A stretch of DNA of 64,000 nucleotides from Ricordea florida (Eukaryota; Cnidaria; Anthozoa; Corallimorpharia; Ricordeidae). The position numbers were made by a program, and so were the translations under genes. Position 1 is the stretch's first letter. Each line of letters opens with the position of its first letter. The DNA lies in the NCBI GenBank assembly GCA_949710005.1, contig OX453276.1:2086201-2150200 (forward strand), given 5' to 3'. This document shows, piece after piece, positions 47,891 through 62,000 of the stretch. The notes under the pieces are model-generated. The model was given only the letters and a program-made list of their open reading frames with translations, searched no databases and was not told the origin of the DNA.

Positions 47891-50800
47891 TCAGTTATAA
47901 AACTGTGGAGACAGTCTTCGTATTGGTTTCAGCACCCGGCGTAAGGGAGTCACGACAGCAGCGTTGACACCTCGCTGTGTTTGTCTTTCTTGCGATGACC
48001 TCAGCTGTCGAGTGGTGTACTGAACGGGCATTGGGACAGCAGCGTTGATACCTCGCAGTCTTTCTTGCGATGACCTCAGCTGTTGAGTCGTGTACTGAAC
48101 GGGCATTGGGACAGCAGCGTCGATACCTCGCAGTCTTTCTTGCGATGACCTCAGCCGTTGAGTCGTGTACTGAACGGGCATTGGGACAGCAGCGTTGACG
48201 ACTCGCTGTTGTTTTTCCTGCGATGACCTCCGCTGTCGAGTGGACAGTTTGTTCAAGTCGAATGGCTGAAAGAGTCATCATAGGAGAAACTGATTTATTT
48301 GCGGTCAATAAAACGATCCGCCGCGCCTAATACTAGGAGATATAACCGTTCCGTTTTTCTGCCTGCTGGTCTTTGTCCCATAAAGGAAGTTAATGAGCTT
48401 TCTTTGGTTTGACAAGCCTGAGTTTGTCATGTTTCTGCCTCATATTTTGTCAGCTGAGCGCAGGCACGTTACATTTTTAATTTCAGTTGGGGCTTTTTCG
48501 TGCTTGTACCGAACAGACCGAGGAAGTCGTATTAGACCCAATGCGCTCGTTTTTGCTAAGACTAGAATGTTTTCGGGCAGATTTCTATAACTCCCGCATT
48601 TTGTGTCATACTATCGACTTACCTCCAAGATGGTGAATGTATCCTTCCTCTTTGCATGGAATGATGTCGCAAATGGGGATACTTCAATCTCGTGGGTCTC
48701 TCCGCGCGTACGGATAGGTGCAGATGCTGCTGTAAAGAAACACCGCTGTGTTTATAAACTGAGCCAACAATCTCTAGGACTATGAGATTCCCATATACGT
48801 GTTTTAACTCAACCACAGTGACCGTAAGTACTAAATAACCAATCTTTTTGTGAATCAAATGAAACGTAAAACTTTAAGACATCTGGTTACGAAATGGCAT
48901 GATGGGGAGCTGAAATAAATACCCTTAGGAAGCCATGGAACCGTTTGACGGGTAACAAGAAAACTGTGCATGCCCTTTCCACGATTGATGATGGAACAGT
49001 GAATTGTCTCTTGTTCGAATTCATACCTTGTGGTGTTTCACATGCACGAAACAATCCCATCAAAATCTCGTTCACTGCGCAGTCTGGAATCTTGTGTCGG
49101 TCTTCCGAGCATTCCTTAAATATTGTGGAAAACACCATTCTGACTTGGTTTATTTTTGACAGGATATCGTTTCTGGGAGCAAACAAGACGCAAAAAGAAG
49201 TTGAACAAACCTTAGACTAAAGCTAGTGGACCAAAATGACCCATTTTCTCTACTAATCTTTTGAATATAAGATTGCAATAAAGAGATTCGATTTGTAATT
49301 TCATAGACGAAATCATGTTTTAACAATTTTCCATTTCTCTTCTGCTGCTTTCGAGTCAAGAGTTAAAACTTATTTAGTTTCAAGAAGGAGGAGCAATAAA
49401 TAACACTTATTGCTTTTAGTTTCTCCAATCAAAAGTCTGCATTTAAACTAACCAGTCAAATGACAGGGGAATGAAATACAGAAAAGCCATTGAGGGGCAA
49501 ATTTTGCAACTTCTATTGCCAAAATTTTGCCTTAATGTGCAGGTATTGAAATATTTGTGTTGACTAAAATCCTTTACTGTATCTCTCAGTTGGTACGCGC
49601 GCTGTGATTGGTCAATTTAGCGGGCCGTACTTTACTGTACGGCCCGCTAGATTCAAAAGTTTTTTTTCAGATATAATAAATATCTTACAAACCTCGTTTT
49701 CTCGGTCCGTATTGTAAGTTACGGATCCTCGCGCAACTGCATTTTGTGATTTCATAATGTTGCTGTGGAGTAGTTAAATTAATTTGAGGTTGTGTAAGTC
49801 TGAGAAGACTGTTTCACCAGTTCAATCCAACAAACATCCCTACCCCACCCCCCCTGATAGCAGGAAAAATAACACAAGCAGCTAAAAATAGTTAAACGCT
49901 ACTCGGAAACTTACGTCAAAGGGAACTGCTGACTGAACGTAAGGGACAACCCAGACAATTTTACTTTTCTAACAGTGAATGAGGGTTCGTCAGACAAAGT
50001 GAACTCCACTTTGGTATTCTGGGATATGAAGGCGAGCATCATGATTTTAGCCAGGAAACCATCGTCTTCAGACGGGAGAACTGTCACCCAATTGACGTGG
50101 CACTTCGTGGGGTCTCCTACGACACACAAATAAAAAGGAACTTTGATACTGCTTCAGCGACAGGTGCGCAGACGCAATATGTCAAGCACGACCGTCAGTG
50201 TTAAGCTACATGAACTCTGTTTCGCTACACTTGAAGTTATGCTCCTTAGAAGTGAAACTGTGGCAGTCTTCAAAATTTGAAAACAAGAAAAAATATGAGG
50301 AAAGTTGACTGCGAGGTGATTTACTCAAGTTGATGTTTGTTGCGACCGCGGTGGAGTTAGTGTATTGTACTTCGTTTTTTCACAAATTTTCATTTTCTTT
50401 GTCGATCGTTGTAATCTAGCGTTGAATGATGTTTAAGATAATTGGCTTTGACAATTTAAATGTCACGTGATAATTTATATCTTTTCACGTGAAAGCTGAT
50501 ACCTTTTCACGTGATAATCATACCTTTACATTTGATCATTCACACCTTTTCATTTGTTAACTCACACCTTTTCACGTGATACTTCATTCTTTTTCATGTG
50601 ACACCTCATACTTTTTCACGTGCTAATTCACTCTTTCTCATATGATTTTTCTCACCATTTCGTGTGATAATTCTGATGTATTCTCGAGATAATTCATACC
50701 TTTGCATGTGATAATTGATACCTCCTTGTGTAATAATTTATACCTTTTATCTCGCCTGCAACTGCATAGTGGTGTATCTGTCTTCCTCTTGTATCACACG

Positions 50801-53013
50801 CAAAACCGATTGGATTTCGCCAGTTTGTGATAAAAGCTAAGGAATGAATTACATTTACGCATCAATTACATTTTTTCTATTAGATCGCTGGTTGACCGAC
50901 TCATATACCACGCACGATATTTTACACTACTTAACTCTCGCTCCGTTTTTGCAATCCATTTCGTTCAATTTTGGCCAAAGGACACTTTGTTGAACTCCAA
51001 AGTAATAATCGCCTAAGCGCGAAGCTCGCGGGCCATAAACCCGAGCGGAAAAAACGAGGATCCGTAACTTACAGTACGGACCGAGAAAACGAGGTTTGTA
51101 AGATCTTTATTATATCTCTGGAGACATTTTGGCGACCAAAACAAACTTTTGAAGTTAGCGGGCCGTATAGTGAAGTACGGCCCGCTAAATTGACCAATCA
51201 CAGCACGCGTACTAACTGAGAGATATAATAAGCAGTTTTACTACGCTCGAGTTTATTGGCTCGGCATGTAGTATGATGTTTTTTGTAGAGAGAGAGGTTG
51301 GCGAAGTAGTAAGAGCCCACGCCCCTCACCTCGAGTTTGTTGTTGGTTCTCGCTTGCTGTGAGGCTTTTGCTCTAGTTTTCCTCAATCCATAAAAACCAA
51401 CACCTCTAAATTCCAATTCGATCAGGAAATTTTTAAGGGACCACAGTAATTGGCCCTCGCTGTTGTGGTTTCCATGCCTGACATAAGTACATACAGGCAG
51501 AAGACGAGTAAATTTTTAGCTTTAAGTTTCATACCTTGTAGCACATGAGGCATGCTTTCCTCTTTCTTCTGTCGCGCGAAATTCCAGTGCAATTTGTAAG
51601 GTTGAACAGGCTGTTGAAAGTCGAGCTGCTCCCGCCGGCAAACCCTGAAAGCGCGAGTGTATTTAGGCAAAGGTACCGTAAACCGGTTTCGTCCCTCACC
51701 AAACTGGCTTAACAAGTGTGCTTTGAAGGGCACGTCATGAAGAAGAGACATGTCTTGAGGCATTTCACTGTCGTACGAAAATTCTATGAAAATTCTGTCG
51801 TCTAAAGTGAGAAAAAAAGAGTCGAAATTACAATCAGAATCCAAACTAACAAAGAGAGAAGATTGTGTAAAGTAAGCACAAATGGCTCACTGATCATTAG
51901 AAGGAAAGCTAACTGAGACGAGTAAAATCTTGCGATTGTTAACGTGATTCCTTTGAGTTTCTTTTTCAGATTTTCTCGAGACTAAAAATTCAAAAAATAC
52001 TTACAGCGCTACTACACGAAACCAACGTCACCGAAACAAATTTTGACACAAGTTATCCAATCACGATGGAGTATCTAAACAATAGAATCTCTACAAACGT
52101 TTTATATTTCGCTTAAAATGCGTCTAATTTGCTCTATCACTGTACAAAACGTATCAAGATTGAAAAAGAACCATCTAAGTCGGTAGAAACTGCACAAATC
52201 TGTTGTTCAGCGTCAAAAAACAGACATTGAAAATTTGTAGGATAATTTATTTGGGTGACCTGGGTTCGAGTAGTCGCAGTATAAGACCGTTAGTGAAGTC
52301 TCAATGGATCCTTTTCAAATATTGTGATTGACAGTTTTGTTTGCTCACATGACAAAGTCGACAGTGGGCGTCTCGCAGTTGCGAAACCGTTTCGGTCCTA
52401 ATAGGGATACCGGAGATCAGCCCCTTCGCTACATGCACTAATAAGGATTATGCTGGGATATAAGTTACATATAGTGATGCACTTTAGAAAGGTTTAGAAG
52501 CAGACGAGGGAGCAAATTAACATACTTTTTGTTAGCTTACCCATTTTTTGACGGTTGCATATCAACACAAGTTTTCCGTTCAATGATCGGTTTGTCAAGA
52601 TCTATTTGTGACTGAACCCATGTGAACGACATTAGATGAAAATCCGTCCACTAGAATAACCTCTCTTGCCATTTGATGTACTTACATGTGCCAGCACAGT
52701 CTATTCTTTGAGGATCGCACGTTAGTTTGATTATTTCCCTTGTGATTGTTCGGTCTCTTTTCAGCTCGGGATTTCCCTCAAGAATATTATTCAAGGCTAC
52801 CGTTTTCTTGGGGTCAAAGCCACGTCTTTGCATAGCTGAAGCAGTTCTGGGTTCAAACGCGAAAAATCAAAGTCAAACATACAAATGACCTTTCTATATA
52901 TTTTTAATAAGTGAAAGCTTTCTTCCGCAGTTCACACATATGAATTTCATATATTCGCATTCATTCTTTCTACATCTGTTGGATAGAAAGAAAAAATATG
53001 TGCTTATTGACTT

Positions 53014-53045
<32 letters not shown>

Positions 53046-56000
53046 ATGGCTCGAGGTCATGACCTACCATTTACTAAGTTTTGAAAATTTCGAAAATTTG
53101 TTTTCATTTTAAACAGGTAGCGATAGCCTGGCGCGCACGGGAAAAATCACAAAAAAAAAAATTATACAATGAAAACTTTCCCAGAACAAGAATCTCGCAG
53201 TTCATCGAAAACGTGTCTTATTTTCTCATTTCTGTTGTTCAATGTTTTGTTTTTTGACTTCGTAGCAAAGTCAGACAAGTGCATCAGGGCCGGACGGATT
53301 TTCCGGTCCAGCCCTGCACAGGTCAGCTTTTTCTACCGTTTTCTATGGGACCGGACTGCGTGAGCAGGGCCGAACGGTTCATGTGATATATACGCTTATG
53401 AAATAGTCGTGTGACCATAGATAAGATCACATATGCTGTGCTTTGTCAACTTCTTGTTAAAATCGTTCTAACTTTTTTAACCCTTTCTGTTTCCAAGGAA
53501 AAACCTTGGCTCTTTTTTTAAAATTCCTGTTTCTTCTTTTAAGAAGCATTCCGTCACTTTATGGCAACAGCTCAGAGTAACCATGTGTACAAAACATGAA
53601 ACAATCTTTATGAATAGAAACTCTTCCACCTCGCAGCATACACATTAAAACACATCAAAAAGCAACTGACGTTTTAAGGTCCTGAAACCTGAAACAACTT
53701 TTTACATACTTTTCACATTTGTTCACCAATTGTAGTTTGCTTGGCTTGACTTCATCAAAGCAAGTTCCCTCTATAAATGTAGGACTGAATGCTGCAACAA
53801 GAAGGGCTTTTAGAAGGTTAGAGTTCTGGCTGAACCACTCGGTGGGACTGGATTTCCTTTTAGTGGCTGATTTCACCCTAGAAGGAACATTAGAAGCGGC
53901 AGTAGCTCCATCTGTTATGTCATCATCTTCAATATCTAAAACGACATCGTCATCTCCTTCAGTGGACAGAATTCTCATCAGATTTGTGACCTTTCTGCAG
54001 CCCTCGCTCTCCTCGGAAACGAAACCAATCACTCGAGAAGCCACCTCGGCGACGGAGTTTTCAAACTCTTTGAATCGTTTACAGTGTAGAGCGTTATCTC
54101 GGCAAAAATTCTTTCGTAGCGTATTGACCCGAGAAGCCGTTCTAGCTGGTGAATAACGCTCTAGACAAGACCTTTCTCCCTCTGCATAGTGTGTCAAGCC
54201 TGACATAAAAAATACAAACTTTGTCAATGAAATTTATTTTACTCCAATTTATTAATCGTTATACCAAAATCATAATGTGGATGTGGCTAAGAGGTCCCAA
54301 TGCTACCATGAAAAGAAATAAATTGTGTAGCGTTTAAAACTCAAATCCACTGCAGTGCTGGTGCAGTGTACTCCCGGCAACGCTTTCATCTGTACGAAAC
54401 CACACATAGCAATTTACTCTTAAGAAAACCAATTAAACAGTACTGTGCTGTGGTACTGTTTGTTTTACTATACAGTGTGGTTCCAACTTTTTCATCTGTG
54501 GATCAAACCATGCAGTGTGACCATTCTTTGTAAAGCTACTGAACAGTACTGAACTGTGGTACTGTTTGTTTTACTTTTCAATGTGGTTCTAACTTTTTCA
54601 TCTGTGGATCAAACCATACAGTGTGACCATTCTTTGCAAACCTACTGAACAGTAGTGTACTGTGGTACCGGATTTTGTTTAGTTTATCCAGTGTGTCGTA
54701 TAGGGACTGACCAAATGCAACCCACAAGCTCTAAGATGACGTTGTAGCCATGACGTGTTGTTAGTAAATGTTACCTGTATCTTGACTACCAGATGCACGC
54801 ACGTGTTCAAGCCAGGCTAAGAACAGATTCCTCATCATGACTGGCTCGCTGTAAAGGTCAGAGTCAAACTTGATTCGACTAGTGAAACTTCGTGTCAAGG
54901 AATTCAAGTATTTCTTAGGGTCTTTCATTATCTGGGGAAGAGATACAACACTTGACGGTTATTCAGTTACCATTCACAGTTTACCAGAAAACATCAAGAT
55001 CGCAGTAATCTACTGAATTATCCCCTATTAGGAGAGAAAAATAGAGAGCTTCAAATTTTTGTCAGTCTTAATTATTTGATCAGTTAAAAATGTTTTTTTT
55101 TTTAAGGCTGTTACCCACTAGTTTTACCCATTTACATCGGTAAGGATGTTTTTTGTTTTAATTCAAGTGTTTTTGTTTCAATTTGTGCGTGTGTGTGTGT
55201 GTGCGTGTGTGTATGTGTGTTTGTTATATCCAAATAAACCGTTTACCTTTAGTTGGTTCTTTTCTTGTGGCTCAGTGGTTCACGGCTTGATCAACTTTTA
55301 CAACCAAGTAGGAATGAGCTTAAAGCCTTGTTAACGCACCAATAGCAACCCCTGGTCTTTGTCTTATCCATACCAGATGTTTATGACGATCCAAATACCG
55401 CGTTAAACTCGACGTTTGACCAAAGTATTTTATGTGGGGTTAGCCCCTTATTTTTATATTCAGAGCATTGCGAAGTTTTCACATATGTTTGTTTCCTTTC
55501 CGAGATCGAGAACTGAACATCGTCAGGTGATCGATGTTTGAGTAGCCTGTGTAAGAAGCTGTTTAGTTATTCATGGCCACAGACCATTCTGTACGATGCT
55601 TCTCAGGTCTTTCCAGCTTAAGTAACTATTACCAAGAGTTAATGCGTTTCACCGAGAACGGTTTTGGTCAAAACATCAACAGATCCCAATAGAAAACAAT
55701 CGTAGTTAAGCGCGCATGAATCTTGTTCAATGGAGATACTGATTGTTATCATCCACTACAAACTGACTCGATCACTCTTGAGGAGATACTTAGATTATTA
55801 ACCTAAAATTTCAACGCGCTTGATTGGCTGAGAGCACGTCTGCTCAATTAATCTCAAACCGTGCAGAAAGTTGAAATGAGTGCAGAAATTTAAAATTAAG
55901 TCTTTGCATGTATATTGTTAACAAGTAATCAAACTGAGGATTTCGAGTCCGATTTTGTAGAAACAAGCCCTTGCAAATTTTTCAAAGACAACAAATTGCA

Positions 56001-59000
56001 CTCGCCCTACAGGCTTGTGCATCTTTGCAAAAATTCCTTGTGCTTACTTATTCAAAATTGCACCCGTAACCATTTGATTACCTGTGCAAATGAAAGCCTT
56101 TACATACCATTCTAAGCGGCAATGAAAATGGCTCCTGTCTCAACATCATAGAAGCCGCCATTACGATAGCATCGCATGGACAACCCATTATAATTCCATA
56201 GACAACAAGCCTGCACTGTAGTAGGTCCAGCGGAAGCCGCAATACAGCGTGACCAACCAAAGTTATGTCAGCCTCTTCAGAATAGTCTACAATGGGCAGA
56301 GAAAATTGCTGCATTGTTCAACGTAACACAGAATTTCACTATGAGAGTTTATTTACGATGTACGTACTATACAGCGCCCTACATTTTGTGTATTTTATGC
56401 TACAATTTTCGAAAGTGCTCATTTTGTTTTACTCCCTTATCTTGAAATCAACGTGCCATATTTTCAAGTGCGCATCACACACATACAAAAAAAAGCACGG
56501 CTTCTACCTGTCAAGGCGCCCACGTCACCTAGCCGTTCAATGGCCGCCTCAAGTTGCTCCAAGGGCGGAGGCTGGACGGCTTGATTAAGAAGCTCCCGGA
56601 CAGACTCCCCAGGGGCGATGTTTCGTCCTATCCACTTGATACGCAAAACCAGTTTATCCAGAGGCGAGATTTTCATCTCTGGTGGATCGAACTCTTCAAG
56701 ACCTCTGACGAAGAATTTTTTTGTGTACATTCTGAAGACAAATCCTTTGAAAACTCTTCCAGTTCGACCTGTAATCACACAGTACAGGATTGTTCAGTAC
56801 CTTTCCAGAATTGTCAAACTGCACGTTTTAACCAACAGAAGGAAAGTTAGAGCCAATGGATGGAATGCTAGTCCATCACAGGATTGCCCCCGAGCATTAC
56901 ATGAAACACAGTTCCAGAGTATGTTTTCATTATAGTTTTGTGATTCCTCAGGGGTGCTGATGGTAGTGCAAATTTTAAATCTTCAGTAAGCTAGTTTCTG
57001 GCCAATGAAGTCATGTTCTATCTGGAGTTACCAACCGGCCAAGCTGCAGACTGGAAGCAGTAACCGTGTATTAGGAGATCCGATCTATGATGGGCATCCC
57101 GTGCAAGACAAAGGTGTGTTTATGCGGCATGGTTTTATCCACATATAAAAGTAAAAGAACCACACAATAAAACGACAGTACCACAGTACAGCACTGTTCA
57201 GTAGCTTTCGAAAGAATGGGCACACCGCATGGTTTGATCCACAGATGAAAAAAGTTAGAACCACACTGTATAGTAAAACAGTACCACAATACAGTAAAGT
57301 ACAGTACCACAATACAGTAAAGTACAGTAGCACAATACAGTATACTGTTCAGTAGCTTTTCAGTGGGAAGGTAAGTCTTGAACTCCGTTGCTATCGCAAT
57401 GCAGATACATGATTTCATTCACATATATGTTGAAAATTCAAAAAAAAAAATAAGAAAATTAGTTGCTTACCTTTTCTCTGCTCAGCGCTAGCTTGGGAAA
57501 TCCAGGTGTCGTGAATGGAGGACATCTGACGGGCAGGATTATATACACACTGTTTACGAAGACCATAATCGATCACTATTCGGACCTTTGGTATTGTCAA
57601 CGAGCTCTCGGCAATGTTGGTAGCTAGTACGACATGCACAGTGTCCGACGGAGGGTCTCTAAACGCTGCCTCCTGTTCGTCATTCGGAATCTTTGCAAAC
57701 AAAAGAAGTTAGCAAACTATTGACTGAGTTAGAGTAAGTGCTTTGTGTGGGTGTACTATTATGAACTCGGGATTTCTATTTAAACAATAGAGTGTTTCTA
57801 AAAAAAAACACAAACCCTGATGATGACTTTTAGTCGAAAACGTTCGGTTTTATATTTTTAATTTGTATATATGATAGCCTTTGAACTTTTAACCCTTTAA
57901 GCCCCAATAGTGTCTTTTACACTGGCTAACGCCAGACAATTTTACTCGTCCCAGGGAAATCCCTCGGGGCTAAAAACTATCTCCTTAAACAATAGAGTGT
58001 TTCTTTCGAGGAACTATCGGCTGATAGTTGCCCTGCAGAAATTTGATGTTCCTAAAACAAATATTTGCCCGAGAAGCCAAGCTTCGAGCTGGGGCAAACA
58101 TGCTAGTTTTAAGAACATCAAATTTCCAAGGGGCAAATATCAGACCATAGTTAGTAACCGAAACTATGATCAGACTATGATCAGACTGATAGTTCCGAGA
58201 CATGAACACTCTACTGTCTTTATTATTCAAGGCTAAATTTTCTTCCGCGCGCCAACAACAGCAACAATTTCAACAATTTGAAAAACAGTCAAAACCCGCT
58301 AAATGCAGATCAATTTAAGTATTTGTTCATGCGTGCCTTGTTTTTTTTGGGGGGGGGGAGGGGGGTGGGGGTACAACCTCATTAACAAGGATATATACGT
58401 CTTCTTCGCTGACCTCGGCGAAGCGAGTAGCGATATTTATTAAAATTTTCATGGACGAGTTCTACCCAACCGAGTATTTTCCTCGGAAGGGCACTATGAG
58501 CTGATAGTGTTTCTCCGCGGACAAACGCTATCGCATCACGTGATCGATTTAAACCAATAAGAGTCGGATAAAATTTGTTGATGAACTATAAGGGGTGATA
58601 TTTGGCCTCATCACCTATTACCTCGTAGAAATCGAGAGCGAATAATCTAATTGTTTTAGTAAAAACCACAAACGAATCGGTGAAGAAAATACCAAAATAC
58701 TAAATCTTCCTGGGAAACTTCGCTAAAACGCAAAGACGTCGCCATTTTGAAAAACGATCTTCAACCAAGTGCTTCACTCTTCTGGTTGATAGTGTGCAGT
58801 AGCCTAGCCAATCATATTGCAGCATTTGCATTAGTATACTACTAGATTTTCACTAAATTCCGCTTATGTCTGGAACAGACCACAAGTGTTTTTAGTAAAT
58901 ACTTCTACTGGATCCGCGAATGGACAAGATGAGGCGAATCTTGGACTTTGATTGGCTGCCCGAGCGGACAAGATGGCCGCCTATCTTGCCCTCTAGTGAT

Positions 59001-62000
59001 TTTTCGTTTTTTCCCGGGAAGCAAAACAGAACAAAATGGTCATGTAATAAATCTCTTGACTTAGCTTTTATGGTCAAGATGGCTCCATATTGGCGTCGCA
59101 TCGGAGCTCTATAGAAATAGGCAAAACGTTCTTTTGCTGGAGAGATTGGTCATTGGATTTTTCAGTCGATAGGTACTCAAGATTGTAAAATAAAAACTAA
59201 GCAGATAGCGAGTAGTGAAAGAGTAGGTGTCCCGATTTTATGTGTTAGGGATTTAGAGAGATCTGCAGAAACGTTCCTGTGAGTGAAATGTGAACTAACC
59301 TGGGAGTGAAGAACAAAAATATGGATATTCTTTCCGCGCGGGTTTAGTTCATATGGCTCCAATTTTTCGTACATTTCTTGGATATCTGCCATTCCTGAAA
59401 TCAAAGGTAAAGAGAAATTAAAAAAAAACACAGAGACATTGTTTTTACCGTTTTGACCGGTTGTAATACGTTACGTCGAGTTAAGTTACGTTACGTTACG
59501 TTGAGTTAAGTTGTCTTTCGTTGTATCTTACACGTGACATAACGTTACTAACATGCATAACGATACATTACCGGGCAGGAAGACAAGTGTAGTTTCTCCT
59601 GGTTTTGAAAATGTCGTTATAAGCTTTTCGCCAACCTCAAGGAGGCCATCTTGAATTTGTGGCCAAGGATCTTTTGATCGTTGTTTTCTGACTGCAAAAT
59701 TAATCGCCCCCATGTCCATTTCTCGATCTGAAAATAATGATTAGTTTTAACTTGATATGTTCAGAATTCTACCTTTTCAAAGTAATCTAGGGAAACCTCA
59801 GAACATTCATGTGAGGGTCTTATTGATTTGGGCAGAGAAATCATGCAGTTAACTTTGGCTGCTGTTGTTGGTGTTGGTGTTGGTGTCATTGTTGTTATTG
59901 TTGGTTTTGTTGCTGCTGTGACTATTGTTGTTGTTACCGTTGCTGTTGTTGTTACTGTCGTTGTTGGTGTTGTTATTGTTGGTGTTGTTGGTGGTAATGC
60001 TGATGTTGTTAGTGGCGGTGTTGTTGTTGCTGTTGTTGGTGTTGTTGTTATTGTAGTTGTTGGTGTCGTTATTGCTGGCGTTGTTATTGTTGGCGCTGCT
60101 GTTGTTGGTGTTGTTGTTATTATTATTGTTGTTGTTATTGTCGTTGTTGCTGTTGTTGTTATTGCCTTTGTTGTTGTTGGTGTTGTTAGTGTTGTTGGTG
60201 GTGCTGTTGGTGTTGTTGTTGGCGTTGTTGGTGGTGCTGTTGGTGTTGTTGGCGTTGTTGTTGGCGTTGTTGTTGGTGATGCTGTTGGTGGTGTTGTAAT
60301 TGCTGCTGTCGTTATTGTTGGCGTTGCCGCTGTTGTTGTTGTTATTGGTGTAGGTGGTTTTGTTGGTGTTGTAATTGTTGCTGTTGTTATTGTTATTGTT
60401 GTTGGTGGTGGTGTTGTTGTTGTAGTTGTTGTTGATGCTACTGTCTGCTTGTTGTTGTTGCTGTTTCTGTTATTGTTATCGTTATTTTTGCTGTTGTTGT
60501 TGCTGTTGTTGTTGTTGTTGTTTTGTGTTGTTGCTGCTGATGCTGTTGCTGTTGTCTGCTTGTTGTTGCTGCTGTTGTTGTTATTCTTGTTGTTGCTGCT
60601 TTTTTTTCTGTTGCTGTTGCCGTTGTCACTACTGTTACTGCTAAACATAAGTACACGAACGAGGAAAGAAAGTGAAACCGGCACAATTAAAATAAATTAA
60701 TCAACGCAGGAGCTACTGATGACAAACCTTTTAAAATTTCGGGACGGTTAACTGTACGAATGTGCTGTAAAATAGTTCCCGCTAGATCGGGTGAAGTTTT
60801 AGCGTCGAAAGAAATCCAGGCCTTTGCGATGCTTTTTATTTCTTTGGTGCTCAATGCAGCGGTCAGATCCCTCAGCCGCAGAAACTCTTCCAAATAGATT
60901 TCATCCACGGGGTATCTGCGAGCTCCTACAAAAATTGGCTCTGGAATTGAAGCTTTTCTCCGATGGGTATCGACCGCGGCAGACTCTGAGAAATATCTAC
61001 AAGGCAAGTTGAAGAGAAAATCACATATGCACAGTGCGGTCTTAATATAGGGCTCTGTGTGGTTGGGTATTCATAAAATCCTAAGTACGTTTCTTCCGTT
61101 TAAACCATTATATGAAAGTAACACCGAGTTTCATAGCTATGTGAGAGGACCGGTGCTACACTTGGATTTAACTCTACTGGCTGCTAACTTCGGTAAAAGC
61201 ACAAAACAAAGAGCCCTTGAAAAAAATTCAACAAGCAACTCAAGCAACGTTTATGCTTTATTTACTTATAGTAAAAGACAAATTAGAGCTGCATTACTCA
61301 CTATTAGCTTAAAACAACTGATTTATTGTTTGTGTGTGTGTGTGCTTCGCTCTGGTTCAAAATGGCGTCATGAGCCAACTAAAGCTCACGTCACATGCTC
61401 ATTGGCTGAGAGCACGTCAATTAATCCCAAACAGTGCAGAAAATTAAAATTGAGTGCAAAAAGTTGAAATTGAGTGCAGAAAGTTGAAATTGAGTGCAGA
61501 AAGTAGAAATTGAGTGCAAAAAGTTGAAATTGAGTGCAGAAAATTGAAATTAAATTTTTGCATGTATATTATTAACAAGTAATCACATGATTTGTCTCGT
61601 GCAATTTGGGATAAATCAGCACTCGTAAATTTTTCAAAGACTACAAATCGGGCTCGTGCAATTTGGTTAGCCTTTGAAAAATTTACTCGTGCTGATTTAT
61701 CCCAAATTGCACTCGAAATCATGTGATTACCTATACAAATCACACTGTTAATTAATTAAGCATCAATCTGATTACACCAGTGCATAGACATCAAAGCTTC
61801 TGTACGCACCTGGAGAATAGTTTCCCCTGCAATGTGGCTGACATCACTATCACCTTAGTTTTGCACTGCTGTGCCATACATAACTTGATAACGAGGCTAA
61901 GTAAATCTGAGTCAATTTGCCGCTCGTGTATCTCGTCCAATATCACGTGACTATACCGCTGGAAAAAGTTCGGCCTGCTAACGAGGAGCTGGGAAGGAAA

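Noticed and set aside
53655..53709. Helicase ending at the stop near 53655
   Set aside because: A consensus GTATGT donor at 53708-53709 joins in phase to the exon at 52686-52846 and six more exons, so the longer gene is preferred. A short isoform remains possible.
59761..60700. Open frames of 290 and 307 residues on opposite strands
   Set aside because: Trinucleotide repeat artefacts (Val-rich on one strand, Thr/Asn-rich on the other), inside a helicase intron with no splice-site support.
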